Source of the DNA: Kribbella sp. NBC_00382
Lineage (GTDB): Bacteria > Actinomycetota > Actinomycetes > Propionibacteriales > Kribbellaceae
Reading direction: 5' to 3'
Assembly (NCBI RefSeq): GCF_036067295.1
Contig: NZ_CP107954.1
Location: forward strand, 1,922,001-1,986,000
DNA length: 64,000 bases
Below are positions 1 through 11,123 of the stretch, in pieces (the stretch's first letter is position 1; every line of letters starts with the position of its first letter). The notes under the pieces are model-generated. The model ran no database searches, was not told the DNA's origin, and saw only the letters and a program-made list of their open reading frames with translations. The position numbers were made by a program, and so were the translations under genes.

Positions 1-1580
<1,580 letters not shown>

Positions 1581-1608
1581 ACAAAAACGACAAAAAATTA
1601 CTACTGAA

Positions 1609-1638
1609 GATGCTCGCGTCCACTATACAGTTCTCAAA
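1609..1638 (-). promoter_or_regulatory. Spacer boxA-like / antitermination element before 23S
   Basis: The minus strand reads TTTGAGAACTGTATAG followed by TGGACGCGAGCATC. A TTGAGAACT...GTGGACGCGAGCATC block is widely conserved just upstream of 23S in actinobacterial spacers and is usually taken as an antitermination or processing signal. The same TTGAGAACT core appears in the 16S leader at 3801-3827. The function is inferred from conservation. Confidence 0.6.
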
Positions 1639-1845
1639 ATACGGGCAGGAAAACCAACCCTGAACACCACCTACATCGAAGACCCCAATCACCCAGGGAA
1701 AACACACCCAGACTTTCAGAGCCTCACCAGCGGTTTGGTGAGAGCCGGCCCCAGCCACACGACCACACCGATCAAGATCCGCAAAGATCCAACCGGTGTA
1801 GCAAGTGACCCAGAAAAACCGATCCAACCTGTTACCAGGATGGCC

Positions 1846-1872
1846 CGATTCCTCAGGACCCAACAGCGCGCC
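1846..1872 (-). other. 3' strand of predicted 16S precursor processing stem
   Basis: These 27 bases of the spacer transcript can pair with the leader segment at 3801-3827, on the far side of 16S. I count 25 of 27 positions paired, including three G-U pairs. This is the expected layout of the long helix that closes the pre-16S loop and is cut by an RNase III-type enzyme. Confidence 0.7.
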
Positions 1873-2064
1873 TCGACCTTTCACACAACCCCACTCACGT
1901 TCCACGCTCACCCTCCGAAGAGAGTTCGCAGTACTTGCTCGATCAGTTGTGATCCCGGCCTAATGGTCAATGTTCCACATTCCGAAGCATCATCGCCCTA
2001 GAACGGACGTCTAGGAAACGACGAGTAGACAACCAGTCACTTACGTGGCCTGGCTGTCAATGCT

Positions 2065-3588
<1,524 letters not shown>

Positions 3589-3800
3589 TCTATATGTAAC
3601 CCACCCGAAGGCAGGGAACAGACTACTTTGAGTGATCCTTTGATATCTCAGAAACAATCAAACTGACTTGAATCATAATTTCTCAAAGGAATCCGAACAC
3701 AGACAAAGAACAACCCCACACCAAGAACCAGAATGGCCCCAGTGATAGGAGATCGCCCAATGCCGTGAAACGGGATAAAACAAATTCGGCATTGACTTTC

Positions 3801-3827
3801 GGCACGCTGTTGAGTTCTCAAGAATCG
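3801..3827 (-). other. 16S leader: 5' strand of processing stem, with boxA-like core
   Basis: The minus strand contains TTGAGAACTCAACAGCGTGC, a leader block seen before 16S in many actinobacteria. It is complementary to 1846-1872 in the spacer (25 of 27 positions). The TTGAGAACT core matches the spacer element at 1609-1638, so the segment may serve both antitermination and precursor folding. Confidence 0.7.
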
Positions 3828-3879
3828 GACGCACACCGCGCTTCACTCTTCCAAGTTCAGCTCCGGGGCAACCCGCCAA

Positions 3880-3908
3880 ACATTACTGTTTCGTTCAGCG
3901 CCAGTCAA
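3880..3908 (-). promoter_or_regulatory. rRNA operon promoter (sigma70-like)
   Basis: On the minus strand a -35 TTGACT (3903-3908) is followed, after exactly 17 bases, by a -10 TAATGT (3880-3885). This is the best housekeeping-type promoter in the region and lies about 290 bases upstream of mature 16S, which fits a transcribed leader. Other weaker promoters further upstream cannot be excluded. Confidence 0.65.
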
Positions 3909-4100
3909 ATCGGTGCTTTTCGATCCAGTCACCCGGCAAGACTCAGCGGCTGAAGTCCGCACTAAGCGTGCTTCAGCTTCTGGCATCCTGCTGGGAGTTC
4001 GAAGCGACCGGCCGCTTTCGCGTCCCGCACTCGCTCCGACAAAGAGAACAATACACGCTCCTGGGAGTGCTTTTGACCAGGGGTACCTACCGCCCGTTCA

Positions 4101-4406
4101 TCACCAGGACGACTTGGTGATCCCCGGCAGTTCCCCACGGTGCGCCATCGCGCGGAACCGGACTCGGGAGATGCCCGCCTTGCGCAGGAAGCCACGTGGC
4201 CGGCCATCGGCCACGTCCCGGTTGCGAACCCGGATCGGGCTCGCATCGCGGGGCAGCTTCTGCAACTTCAGCTGGGCGGCGCCGCGCTCGTCGAAGCCCG
4301 ACGCAGGATCGGCGATGATCCGCTTCAGCTCGGCCCGGCGCTCGGCGTACAGGGCGACGGTGCGTTTGCGCTGCTCGTTCTTCGCGATCTTGCTGGTCTT
4401 CGCCAC
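4101..4406 (-). CDS. rpsN: 30S ribosomal protein S14, zinc-free long form
   Basis: 101-residue S14 of the small ribosomal subunit, involved in 30S head assembly. It starts [14 protein letters not shown] and ends with the conserved [25 protein letters not shown] tail. The length and lack of paired CxxC motifs mark the zinc-independent (C-minus) form, which in actinobacteria replaces the zinc-binding paralogue when zinc is scarce. It lies 7 bases after rpmG in the same direction, so the two form an operon. Their shared promoter region carries a candidate Zur box at 4687-4701. The gene points toward the rRNA operon, about 190 bases upstream of its promoter. Confidence 0.95.
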   Translation of the reverse strand: MAKTSKIAKNEQRKRTVALYAERRAELKRIIADPASGFDERGAAQLKLQKLPRDASPIRVRNRDVADGRPRGFLRKAGISRVRFRAMAHRGELPGITKSSW

Positions 4407-4413
4407 GGAGCGT

Positions 4414-4581
4414 CTACCGCTCTTCGCGGAAGTCGACGTGCTGGCGGACCTTCGCGTCGTACTTGCGGATCACCAGCCGGTCGGGGTCGTTGCGCCGGTT
4501 CTTCCGGGTGACATAGGTCGTCCCGGTGCCCGCGGTGCTCCGCAGCTTGATGATCGGGCGGACATCGTTGTGCTTGGCCAT
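4414..4581 (-). CDS. rpmG: 50S ribosomal protein L33, zinc-free type
   Basis: 55-residue L33 beginning [18 protein letters not shown] and ending [12 protein letters not shown]. It has no cysteines and so lacks the zinc ribbon of C-plus L33 proteins. The start was chosen at the ATG preceded by a strong GGAAGGAAGG ribosome site, not at in-frame codons further upstream. First gene of a two-gene unit with rpsN. A promoter with -35 TTGAAA and -10 TACACT (18-base spacer) ends about 90 bases upstream and overlaps a candidate Zur box, which suggests expression under zinc limitation (known for such paralogues, inferred here). The L28 gene that often sits in such clusters is absent. Confidence 0.94.
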   Translation of the reverse strand: MAKHNDVRPIIKLRSTAGTGTTYVTRKNRRNDPDRLVIRKYDAKVRQHVDFREER

Positions 4582-4672
4582 CAGACCTTCCTTCCGGGCA
4601 CCGGTCATGGTGCCGTTGAACTCTCTGTACGGCTGAACGCCGGCCACCCGGGCTGACATTCCCGTTCCGTGG

Positions 4673-4702
4673 AGTGTACGTTGTACTGGTTATCGTTTTC
4701 AA
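4673..4702 (-). promoter_or_regulatory. Promoter for rpmG-rpsN
   Basis: On the minus strand, -35 TTGAAA (4697-4702) and -10 TACACT (4673-4678) are separated by 18 bases. The -35 hexamer lies inside the Zur-box candidate 4687-4701, so a bound repressor would block it. Confidence 0.5.
4687..4701. promoter_or_regulatory. Candidate Zur operator between divergent zinc-response genes
   Basis: The minus strand reads TGAAAACGATAACCA. The left half TGAAAACGAT matches the actinobacterial Zur-box half-site, while the right half (AACCA instead of TTTCA) is degenerate. It sits in the 137-base gap between rpmG and the CobW-like gene, which both lead zinc-scarcity gene sets, so one site could control both directions. 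The call rests on motif resemblance plus context. Confidence 0.55.
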
Positions 4703-4718
4703 TAAGGCGGGAGTCCAG

Positions 4719-5831
4719 ATGCTACCGGTGACCTTGCTGACAGGTGTCGACGAGCGGTTCCGGGCCGCCATGGCAGGCGAGTTGCTGTCCGTCGCCGGCG
4801 CCGGCGTTCTCGTCGAGTACGACCTCACCGGCCTGGCCGCGGGCTCCGTACTCCGGATCGCGCGCACCACGAGCGGGGTGATCGACCGCGAGGAGATCCG
4901 GATGGGTCATCCCTGCGTTTCCTGTGCGATGCGTGGCTCGCTCGTCCCCCTGCTGGTGAGCATCGCCGCCACGGAGAAGTACGGCGCGGTGATCGTCTCC
5001 GTCCCCGGGGCCGGTGACACCCAGGCGCTGGCCGAGGAGATCACTCGCGATGCCGCTGACGAGCTCCGGGTCGAGGCGGTGCTGACTGCGCTCGACACGG
5101 CCACCTTCGCCAACGACGTCAGTGGCGAGGACCTGATCCACGACCGAGGCATCCCGACTGCGGCTGAGGACGGCCGGGCGATCGCCGAGGTGCTGATCCG
5201 GCAGGTCGAGTACGCGAACGCGGTCATCCTGAGTCAGCCGGACGAAGTGGTCGAGGGCCTGGCGAATGCCCTGAACCCGCAGGCGCTGGTCCACCCGGCA
5301 TCCACCGCCACCGAGCTGTTCGGAGTACGGCTGCATGATCCGGATGCGGCTGAGGCGTGGGTCGAGCCCGGGTCGACCAGCGCTCCGCTGCAGACCGGCG
5401 GGCCGGTCCGCACTCTCGTCTGGCGGTCGGATCAGCCGTTCCATCCGGAGCGGCTGTACGACGTACTCGAGCAACTCGTCGCCGGCACCATACGCGGCAA
5501 GGGGACGGTCTGGCTCGCGACCCAACAGCGGGCGCGACTCGGGTGGGACAGCTTCGGTACGAACATCTCACTCGGCGTGCTCGGCCGGTGGCTCGCCGAC
5601 CTGCCGGCGGACCGCTGGTCGGAGGTCGGCCAGACCCATCAGGCCCGGTCGGCCCTCGAGTGGCACCCCGACCACGGCGACCGTGCGACGTACCTGTCGA
5701 TCACCGGGATCGATCTGGATATCCGGGAATTAGAGCGGCTGCTCGATGGTTGTGTCCTTCGTGCGGGTGAGTCAGCAGACAAGCTGACCGATCCGTTCGC
5801 CCCTTACCTGGAAGGAAGTAGCGCAGCATGA
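4719..5831 (+). CDS. CobW-like (COG0523-related) protein with degenerate P-loop, zinc-response cluster
   Basis: 370-residue protein related to CobW/YciC metallochaperone GTPases, which deliver zinc to client proteins. The metal-binding motif appears as [16 protein letters not shown] near residue 65, matching the usual CxCC region, and the C-terminal third resembles the CobW C-terminal domain. The N-terminus, [18 protein letters not shown], is where a GxxGxGKT P-loop should be but has no lysine, so GTP binding is doubtful. The ATG at 4719 was chosen because it follows GGCGGGAG; a GTG at 4674 is too early and would bury the Zur box in the gene. It overlaps rpmE2 by four bases (ATGA). Likely Zur-repressed. 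Confidence 0.8.
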   Translation: MLPVTLLTGVDERFRAAMAGELLSVAGAGVLVEYDLTGLAAGSVLRIARTTSGVIDREEIRMGHPCVSCAMRGSLVPLLVSIAATEKYGAVIVSVPGAGDTQALAEEITRDAADELRVEAVLTALDTATFANDVSGEDLIHDRGIPTAAEDGRAIAEVLIRQVEYANAVILSQPDEVVEGLANALNPQALVHPASTATELFGVRLHDPDAAEAWVEPGSTSAPLQTGGPVRTLVWRSDQPFHPERLYDVLEQLVAGTIRGKGTVWLATQQRARLGWDSFGTNISLGVLGRWLADLPADRWSEVGQTHQARSALEWHPDHGDRATYLSITGIDLDIRELERLLDGCVLRAGESADKLTDPFAPYLEGSSAA

Positions 5832-6073
5832 AGAAGGACATTCACCCCGATTACCGCCGGGTCGTCTTCCGGGACAAGTCCGGCAACTTCAGCTTCCTGA
5901 CCGGCTCGACCCGCGAGAGCAACGAGACCATCGAGTGGCACGACGGGAACACCTACCCGGTCGTCGACGTCGAGATCTCCTCCGCGAGCCACCCGTTCTA
6001 CACGGGTCAGCAGCGCGTGATGGACACGCAGGGTCGCGTCGAGAAGTTCAAGAAGCGCTACGGCAAGGCCTGA
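5828..6073 (+). CDS. rpmE2: 50S ribosomal protein L31 type B (zinc-free)
   Basis: 81-residue L31 of the type B class, beginning [16 protein letters not shown], with the conserved [21 protein letters not shown] segment. It lacks the CxxC pairs of zinc-binding L31. Type B L31 replaces the zinc form and releases zinc under starvation (family knowledge). Its start codon overlaps the stop of the CobW-like gene (ATGA), so the two are translationally coupled. A strong terminator follows after 15 bases. Confidence 0.95.
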   Translation: MKKDIHPDYRRVVFRDKSGNFSFLTGSTRESNETIEWHDGNTYPVVDVEISSASHPFYTGQQRVMDTQGRVEKFKKRYGKA

Positions 6074-6088
6074 CCAGCCCCGCTTGAC

Positions 6089-6122
6089 ACAGCCCGTCGA
6101 TCCAGGTGGATCGACGGGCTGT
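6089..6122 (+). terminator. Intrinsic terminator after rpmE2
   Basis: A perfect 15-bp stem (5' arm ACAGCCCGTCGATCC) closes a 4-base loop AGGT. The tail is only mildly T-rich (TCCGTTGT), as is common in high-GC actinobacteria. Confidence 0.8.
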
Positions 6123-6190
6123 TCCGTTGTCCGGCACCGGGAGGGTGTCTCGAATCTCAGACAGATGCTGCTCGGCGGTACTACGTGCGC

Positions 6191-6206
6191 TGAGTCACAG
6201 GACTCA
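6191..6206. promoter_or_regulatory. Small palindrome just upstream of the lyase homologue
   Basis: TGAGTCACAGGACTCA has perfect 6-bp arms around a 4-base centre and ends 10 bases before the proposed start at 6217. Its position would suit an operator or a 5' hairpin. No regulator gene is adjacent, so the role is open. Confidence 0.3.
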
Positions 6207-6216
6207 CACTGGGCGG

Positions 6217-7638
6217 GTGGAGCCGGTGGAGATTGTCGGGGCGGGACTGTCGCCCCTGGATGCGGTAGCGCTGGGCCAGCGCCGGACGGCCGTGCGGCTG
6301 GGCGACAGCGCCCGCAAACGGATGGCCGATTCCGCCGAGGCGGTCGCCGAAGTCGCCTTGCGCCAACCGGTCTATGGCCGTACCACCGGAGTCGGCGCCA
6401 ACAGGGACGTACTCACGTCCGACCCCCAGCATGGAGCCCGGCTGCTCGCTTCACACTCGACGACCGGCACAACGTCGTACCCGAAGGATGTCGTCCGGCT
6501 CGGACTCCTGATCCGGGTCAACCAGCTGGCTTCGGGTGGCTCCGGACTCCAACCCGAGGTGGCCGACGCGATCGTCGCGCTGCTCAACGATGACGAGTTG
6601 CCCGATCTCCACCGAGGTGGCGCCATTGGCACCGGCGATCTCGGTGCGCTGGCGGAGCTCGGACTCGCACTCGGCGATGTCATCGACGGCACCAGCGCAC
6701 TCCCCTTGCTGTCCAGCAACGCGATCACCCTCGCCGAATGCTGTCTGGCCTTTGTCGAGGCGGCGACCCTGATCAACGTCGTACCGCTGGTCGGTGGGCT
6801 CTCGCATGTCGCCCTTCGCGGCAATGCCGAGGTCTACGACGAGCGCGTCCACGCAGCCCGTCCGCAACCTGGTCAGGTCCGGGTGGCCCGCCGAATGCGC
6901 GGGCTCCTCGACGAGTTGCCGATCCCGCCGGCCCGCGTGCAGGACCCCTTTGGTCTGCGGGCCTTCGCCCAGGTACTCGGCCCAGCCGTTGACCATGTCG
7001 ATGCCTTGGGCAACGCATTGGCAATCGACATCAACGCCTCCGCGGAGAACCCGCTGGTGGCCGGCGACACCGTGCTGCACAACGGTAACTGGCACGCGAT
7101 GCCGATCGCGCTCGCGCTCGACTCACTCCGGCTCAGCCTGCACTCGGTCGCCACGCTGTCCACGTCCCGGGTCGCGAACCTGGTCGACCCCGACTTCACC
7201 GGCCTGAGCCGGTTCTTGGCCAGCGGCGCCGAGGCGAGTTCGGGCGTGATGATGATCGAGTACGTCGCCCACGACGCGCTCGCCTCGGTCCGCTCGACGG
7301 CACAGCCCGCGACGCTCGGTACGGCGACTCTCTCCCGGGGCGCCGAGCACCACGCGAGCTTTGCGCCGCAGGCCGCAGTACTGACCGGGTCGCTGCTGGA
7401 TGCGCTCCGGGATGTGTTGGCGTGCGAGCTGGTGACGGCGGTACGGGCCGCACGGCTGGCCGGAATCCACCCGGAGAAGCTGGCGCCGGCCGCGATCGGG
7501 CCTTGGCTGGCCGATGCGCTGGCGGCGCTTCCCGACGTACTGGCCGACCGCTCCCTGCGCGACGACCTGGAGATCGCCCGTGGTCTGTTGACCCAGTGGG
7601 GCGATCGCCAAGTCGAGCATCCTGCCGAGGCGGGCTAG
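6217..7638 (+). CDS. Aromatic amino acid lyase (HAL/PAL) family protein without a normal MIO triad
   Basis: 473-residue homologue of histidine/phenylalanine ammonia-lyases, which eliminate ammonia from aromatic amino acids. Recognisable features are the Tyr-loop (VYGRTTGVGAN, Tyr53), the helical core and a SENPL-like block (NASAENPLV). The Ala-Ser-Gly that cyclises to the MIO cofactor is replaced: residues 134-141 read GAIGTGDL, so A-S-G becomes G-T-G. Either this subfamily makes a variant cofactor or it has another role. The GTG at 6217 was chosen because the family alignment starts nearby; the open frame extends back through the rpmE2 terminator. It overlaps the convergent gene by four bases at its end. 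Substrate unknown. Confidence 0.75.
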   Translation: MEPVEIVGAGLSPLDAVALGQRRTAVRLGDSARKRMADSAEAVAEVALRQPVYGRTTGVGANRDVLTSDPQHGARLLASHSTTGTTSYPKDVVRLGLLIRVNQLASGGSGLQPEVADAIVALLNDDELPDLHRGGAIGTGDLGALAELGLALGDVIDGTSALPLLSSNAITLAECCLAFVEAATLINVVPLVGGLSHVALRGNAEVYDERVHAARPQPGQVRVARRMRGLLDELPIPPARVQDPFGLRAFAQVLGPAVDHVDALGNALAIDINASAENPLVAGDTVLHNGNWHAMPIALALDSLRLSLHSVATLSTSRVANLVDPDFTGLSRFLASGAEASSGVMMIEYVAHDALASVRSTAQPATLGTATLSRGAEHHASFAPQAAVLTGSLLDALRDVLACELVTAVRAARLAGIHPEKLAPAAIGPWLADALAALPDVLADRSLRDDLEIARGLLTQWGDRQVEHPAEAG

Positions 7639-8477
7639 AGCCTGCCGTAGGCCTTCAGGGTCCTGAGGGCCCCGACCGTCACGATGCCGCGGTACTCGAG
7701 GGTCGCGGCGACGCCCGGCGGTTCCCAGGTGATCGCCCAGCCGCCGTCTTCCTGCTGGTCGGCGACCAGCCGGTCGAGATGGCCCTCGATCTGCTCGTCG
7801 GTGAAGAGTTGCCGCCAGAAGCTGTCCGGTGTCGGCGCGAACTGCAGCGGCGTCACCCCGTACTCCGGATCGGCCGCGTCGGCGCGGTAGAAACCGAGCT
7901 TCGGCAGCCACTCCTTCACCGCGGCCACATCGGGTGACGACGTGTGTTCGAGGAACTCCAGCGACTCGTGCATCCCGTGCGCATCCTCCGGGAACCCCTT
8001 GGCCAACTCGCTCGCACACCAGGCGGCGGCCTGATCGCGCCACGGGTGCTCGAAGCCCATCGTCTGCAACCGTCCGACCAGCCCGGCAGTCGGGTTGAGC
8101 GCCGGCACATAGGTCCACTCGGACATGTGCTCGGCTCGCGGATACCCCTCGATCGCCGGGGAGGCCAGCGAGACGGCGCCCTCCTCGGTCGCCACCGATT
8201 GCAGCCAGTCGCAGGCTCGGCGTACCAGGTCGTCGTCACGAATGCCTGCGGCAAGCAGTACGTCGAAGGCCGTCTCCACATCGAGCCCCGTACTGTCCGG
8301 ACACCGCTTGTCGGGCTCCAACCCGTGCCCGAACCCGCCATCCGCGTTCTGATAGCCGCGCAGCGCGTCCACCACCCCGCCCGGATCGGCACCCTCGAAC
8401 AACGTCGCGAACAACCGCCGCTCCACCAACCGCGCATCGCGCCGGACGAACTCCCGTGCCGCCTCGAAAATCTCCAT
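7635..8477 (-). CDS. Alpha/alpha-toroid (terpene cyclase/prenyltransferase-like) protein, function unknown
   Basis: 280 residues with repeated helical segments and a QW-like motif YQNADGGFGHGLEPD (about 42-56), plus DQQEDGGWAITWEPPG near the C-terminus. These repeats are typical of squalene-hopene-cyclase and prenyltransferase toroid folds, but the catalytic DxDD signature was not found. It is probably a stand-alone toroid protein of unknown activity. It starts with ATG 62 bases from the divergent hydrolase and converges with the lyase homologue on its other side. Confidence 0.7.
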   Translation of the reverse strand: MEIFEAAREFVRRDARLVERRLFATLFEGADPGGVVDALRGYQNADGGFGHGLEPDKRCPDSTGLDVETAFDVLLAAGIRDDDLVRRACDWLQSVATEEGAVSLASPAIEGYPRAEHMSEWTYVPALNPTAGLVGRLQTMGFEHPWRDQAAAWCASELAKGFPEDAHGMHESLEFLEHTSSPDVAAVKEWLPKLGFYRADAADPEYGVTPLQFAPTPDSFWRQLFTDEQIEGHLDRLVADQQEDGGWAITWEPPGVAATLEYRGIVTVGALRTLKAYGRL

Positions 8478-8539
8478 GCCCCCAACAGTGCCCCGTCGAG
8501 CCCTCCCCAGTCTTGAAGAAATCGGCCATGATCCCAGCC

Positions 8540-9415
8540 ATGACTGACGACGATGTGCTCGACGAGCGCCTGATCCGCCCGGACGGTCGGACCGTGGCCT
8601 GGACCCGAACCGGCAAGGGCAAGCCGGTACTGCGCCTGCCCGGCACCCCTGGGTCGCGCTGGAGCATCCGAGCCGACCGGGGACTGTGGAACGAGCGTGG
8701 GCTGCAGACGATCACCACCGAGCGACCGGGATTCGGGGCGTCGAGTCGGCTGGCGGGGCGTAAGTACCGGGAGCACTCGGACGACTTGGCCGCGATCCTG
8801 GATCACCTTGAGCTGGACCGGGTCTATCTGACCGGCGGCAGCGGCGGCGGACCGCACGTGCTGGCGTTCGCGGCGCATCATCCGGACCGGGTGATCGCCG
8901 CGACGATCACCGTCGGGTTCCCGCAGCTGAACGACGACGAGTACGACCAGATGATCCCGTTCAACACGACAGCCTTCCGGCTCGCCCGGGACGGTGAGGA
9001 GCAGGCCCTGCGCGAGCAGCTGGCCGGCGCCTACGAGGTGGTCAAGACGGCACCGCTGGCCCCGCTCGACGCTGCGATGGCGACGGCGCCGCCATCCGAC
9101 CTCGCGGTGATGAGCGATCCGAGCTGGCGAGCCGGTCAGGAGCGCGCGACCGCGGAGGCCTTCGCCCTGGGCATGGACGGCTGGTACGACGAGATGCTCG
9201 CGATGGGCGGCGAGTGGACCGACATCGACCTGACCGCGATCAAGACCAGCCTGACCTGGTGGCACGGACCGACCGACCGCAACTGCCCGTACGCCGCGGC
9301 CGAACGGCTGGTCAACAAGTTGCCGACGGCAACACTCAGACCGCTCGACGCCGGCCACTTCGAACCGTACAAACGCGAAGGCGACATCCTCGACGAGCTG
9401 CTCAGCCGGGGCTAG
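8540..9415 (+). CDS. Alpha/beta hydrolase
   Basis: 291-residue alpha/beta-hydrolase-fold protein. The nucleophile elbow is TGGSGGGPH (Ser101) after a strand VYLTG. An oxyanion-type segment LPGTPGSR lies at 33-40 and the catalytic His is in DAGHFEPY (about 273). The central HPDRV segment after the elbow is typical of this fold. Substrate cannot be told. The start at 8540 (MTDDDVLDERLI) is favoured over the ATG at 8528 because the family begins near there. It ends 3 bases from the convergent CorA gene. Confidence 0.85.
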   Translation: MTDDDVLDERLIRPDGRTVAWTRTGKGKPVLRLPGTPGSRWSIRADRGLWNERGLQTITTERPGFGASSRLAGRKYREHSDDLAAILDHLELDRVYLTGGSGGGPHVLAFAAHHPDRVIAATITVGFPQLNDDEYDQMIPFNTTAFRLARDGEEQALREQLAGAYEVVKTAPLAPLDAAMATAPPSDLAVMSDPSWRAGQERATAEAFALGMDGWYDEMLAMGGEWTDIDLTAIKTSLTWWHGPTDRNCPYAAAERLVNKLPTATLRPLDAGHFEPYKREGDILDELLSRG

Positions 9416-9418
9416 ACA

Positions 9419-10435
9419 CTAGAGCCAACCGCGGTATTTGAAAGCTCGGTGGAGGCCGAAGCCGACGAGGAGCATCAGGAGGATGGCGAAGGGGTAGCCG
9501 ACCTGCCAGTGCAGCTCGGGCATGTGGGTGAAGTTCATCCCGTAGATCGAGGCGACCAGGGTCGGGGCGAAGAGGATGGCGGCCCATGAGGAGATGCGTT
9601 TGACCTCCTCGTTCTGCCGCAGGCTCAGCTCGGACAGCCGCTGGGTCTCCTCGTTCTGGCGCTGGCCGACCATGGTCGCGTTCACGCCGATCAGGTTGAT
9701 CAGCAGCACTTTGAAGCCGGCCGCCTGGTCGACCACCCGCTCGACATGGTCCGCGACGTCGCGCAGATAGCGCTGCAGCTCCAGCCCGATGCCGTACTTC
9801 TCCGCGCCCAGCCGTAGATCCGCGATCATCCCCGGCAGCGACTGGGTCGCGCGGATGAACCTGACGACCTCCCGCAGCAGCTCGTAGATCCGCCGCGACA
9901 CCTCCGGATCGGCGCCGAAGACCTGGTCCTCGATCTCGTCGATGTCACCCTGCAGCCCGTCGATCACCGGCTGGTACTCGTCGACCACCTGGTCGAGGAT
10001 CGCGTAGAGGACGGCCTCCGGACCGAGCTTCAGCAGCTCGGGCGTCTCCTCCATCCGCTTGCGGACCAGGCCGAGATCGGGCGATTCGGCATGCCGGACG
10101 GTGACGACGAAATCCTTGCCGGTGAAGACATGCAGCTCCCCGAACTCGACCCGCTCGACGTCGTCGAGGTAGCGGGCGGAGCGCAGTACGGTGAAGAGCA
10201 CGTCGCCGTACCGCTCCAGCTTGGGCCGTTGATGCGCGGAGATCGTGTCGTCGACCGCGAGCCGGTGGATGCCGAACTCGGCGGCGACAGACTCGATCTC
10301 GAGCGGATCCGGCCGGTACAACCCGATCCAGCCCATCCCATGCCTCTCGCGGAGCAGCTCGTACGTCTCCTCAAGGGTGTCCGGCTCACACGATCGATGC
10401 CCGTCCACGTAGACGGCGTTGTCGACGATCGCCAT
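9419..10435 (-). CDS. corA: CorA-family magnesium/divalent cation transporter
   Basis: 338-residue inner-membrane CorA protein. It has a large cytoplasmic alpha/beta N-terminal domain, a long helix rich in charged residues (about 140-290) and two C-terminal membrane segments, the first ending in the signature YGMNF. The second is GYPFAILLMLLVGFGL. The CorA/MIT family moves Mg2+, sometimes Co2+ or Zn2+. It starts 10 bases after the kdpE stop with a GAGGAGG site overlapping the kdpE end, so it may be cotranscribed with the kdp operon. Confidence 0.93.
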   Translation of the reverse strand: MAIVDNAVYVDGHRSCEPDTLEETYELLRERHGMGWIGLYRPDPLEIESVAAEFGIHRLAVDDTISAHQRPKLERYGDVLFTVLRSARYLDDVERVEFGELHVFTGKDFVVTVRHAESPDLGLVRKRMEETPELLKLGPEAVLYAILDQVVDEYQPVIDGLQGDIDEIEDQVFGADPEVSRRIYELLREVVRFIRATQSLPGMIADLRLGAEKYGIGLELQRYLRDVADHVERVVDQAAGFKVLLINLIGVNATMVGQRQNEETQRLSELSLRQNEEVKRISSWAAILFAPTLVASIYGMNFTHMPELHWQVGYPFAILLMLLVGFGLHRAFKYRGWL

Positions 10436-10445
10436 CTGAGCCTCC

Positions 10446-11123
10446 TCAGGGTTCGAAGCGGTAGCCCATGCCGGGTTCAGTGAGCAGGTGGACAGGTCTG
10501 GCCGGGTCGGCCTCGAGTTTTCGGCGGAGCTGGCCCATGTAGAAGCGCAGGTTGCCGCTCGCCGTCTCGTAACCGGGCCCCCAGACCTCGGTGAGCAGCT
10601 GCCGCTGGGACATCAACTTGCCGGGATGCCGGATCAGCACCTCCAGCAGATGCCACTCGGTCGGCGTCAGCCGGACATCCTCGCCGGACTCCAGCGTCAC
10701 TCGCTTCGCCGACAGATCCACCTGGGCGCCACCGACCGTCACGACCGGCTGGTCCTGCGCGAGGTTGCTGCGCCGCAGTACTGCGCGCATCCGCGCCAGC
10801 AGCTCGTCGATGCCGAACGGCTTGGTCACGTAGTCGTCCGCGCCCGCGTCGAGCGCCTCGACCTTGTCCGTACTGTCGGTCCGCCCGGAAAGCACCAGGA
10901 TCGGCGCCTCCGTCCAGCCGCGCAGCCCGCGAATCACGTCGACACCATCGAAGTCGGGCAGCCCGAGGTCGAGAATGACCAGGTCAGGCGGGTACTGCGC
11001 GGCCACCTTGAGCGCCGCCGTCCCACTGCCCGCGACGTGCACCTCGTACCGCCGCGCCTTCAGGTTGATCTGCAACGCCCGCACGATCTGCGGTTCGTCG
11101 TCGACCACCAGGATCCTGGTCAT
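10446..11123 (-). CDS. kdpE: Response regulator KdpE
   Basis: 225-residue OmpR-type regulator: receiver domain 1-120 with acidic pocket D8/D9, phosphoacceptor D52 (LVILDLGLP) and K in VTKPF; winged-helix DNA-binding domain about 130-225. Partner of the KdpD kinase, activating kdp genes during K+ limitation or salt stress (family knowledge). Its start overlaps the kdpD stop by four bases, so the two are translated together. The corA gene follows 10 bases downstream. Confidence 0.96.
   Translation of the reverse strand: MTRILVVDDEPQIVRALQINLKARRYEVHVAGSGTAALKVAAQYPPDLVILDLGLPDFDGVDVIRGLRGWTEAPILVLSGRTDSTDKVEALDAGADDYVTKPFGIDELLARMRAVLRRSNLAQDQPVVTVGGAQVDLSAKRVTLESGEDVRLTPTEWHLLEVLIRHPGKLMSQRQLLTEVWGPGYETASGNLRFYMGQLRRKLEADPARPVHLLTEPGMGYRFEP

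Larger units (their letters stand above)
3589..4100 (-). other. rRNA operon leader and promoter region
   Basis: This 512-base stretch has no convincing gene. From right to left on the minus strand it holds the end region of rpsN, a possible hairpin at 3949-3977 (7-bp arms GCTGAAG, no T-run), the rRNA promoter at 3880-3908, and the 16S processing-stem 5' strand at 3801-3827. The remaining bases form a transcribed leader with unusually low GC for this window. Confidence 0.75.

Noticed and set aside
3949..3977. Hairpin GCTGAAG...CTTCAGC as rpsN terminator
   Set aside because: Only a 7-bp outer stem, with mismatches inside and no T-run on the minus strand; left as a possibility in the leader entry.
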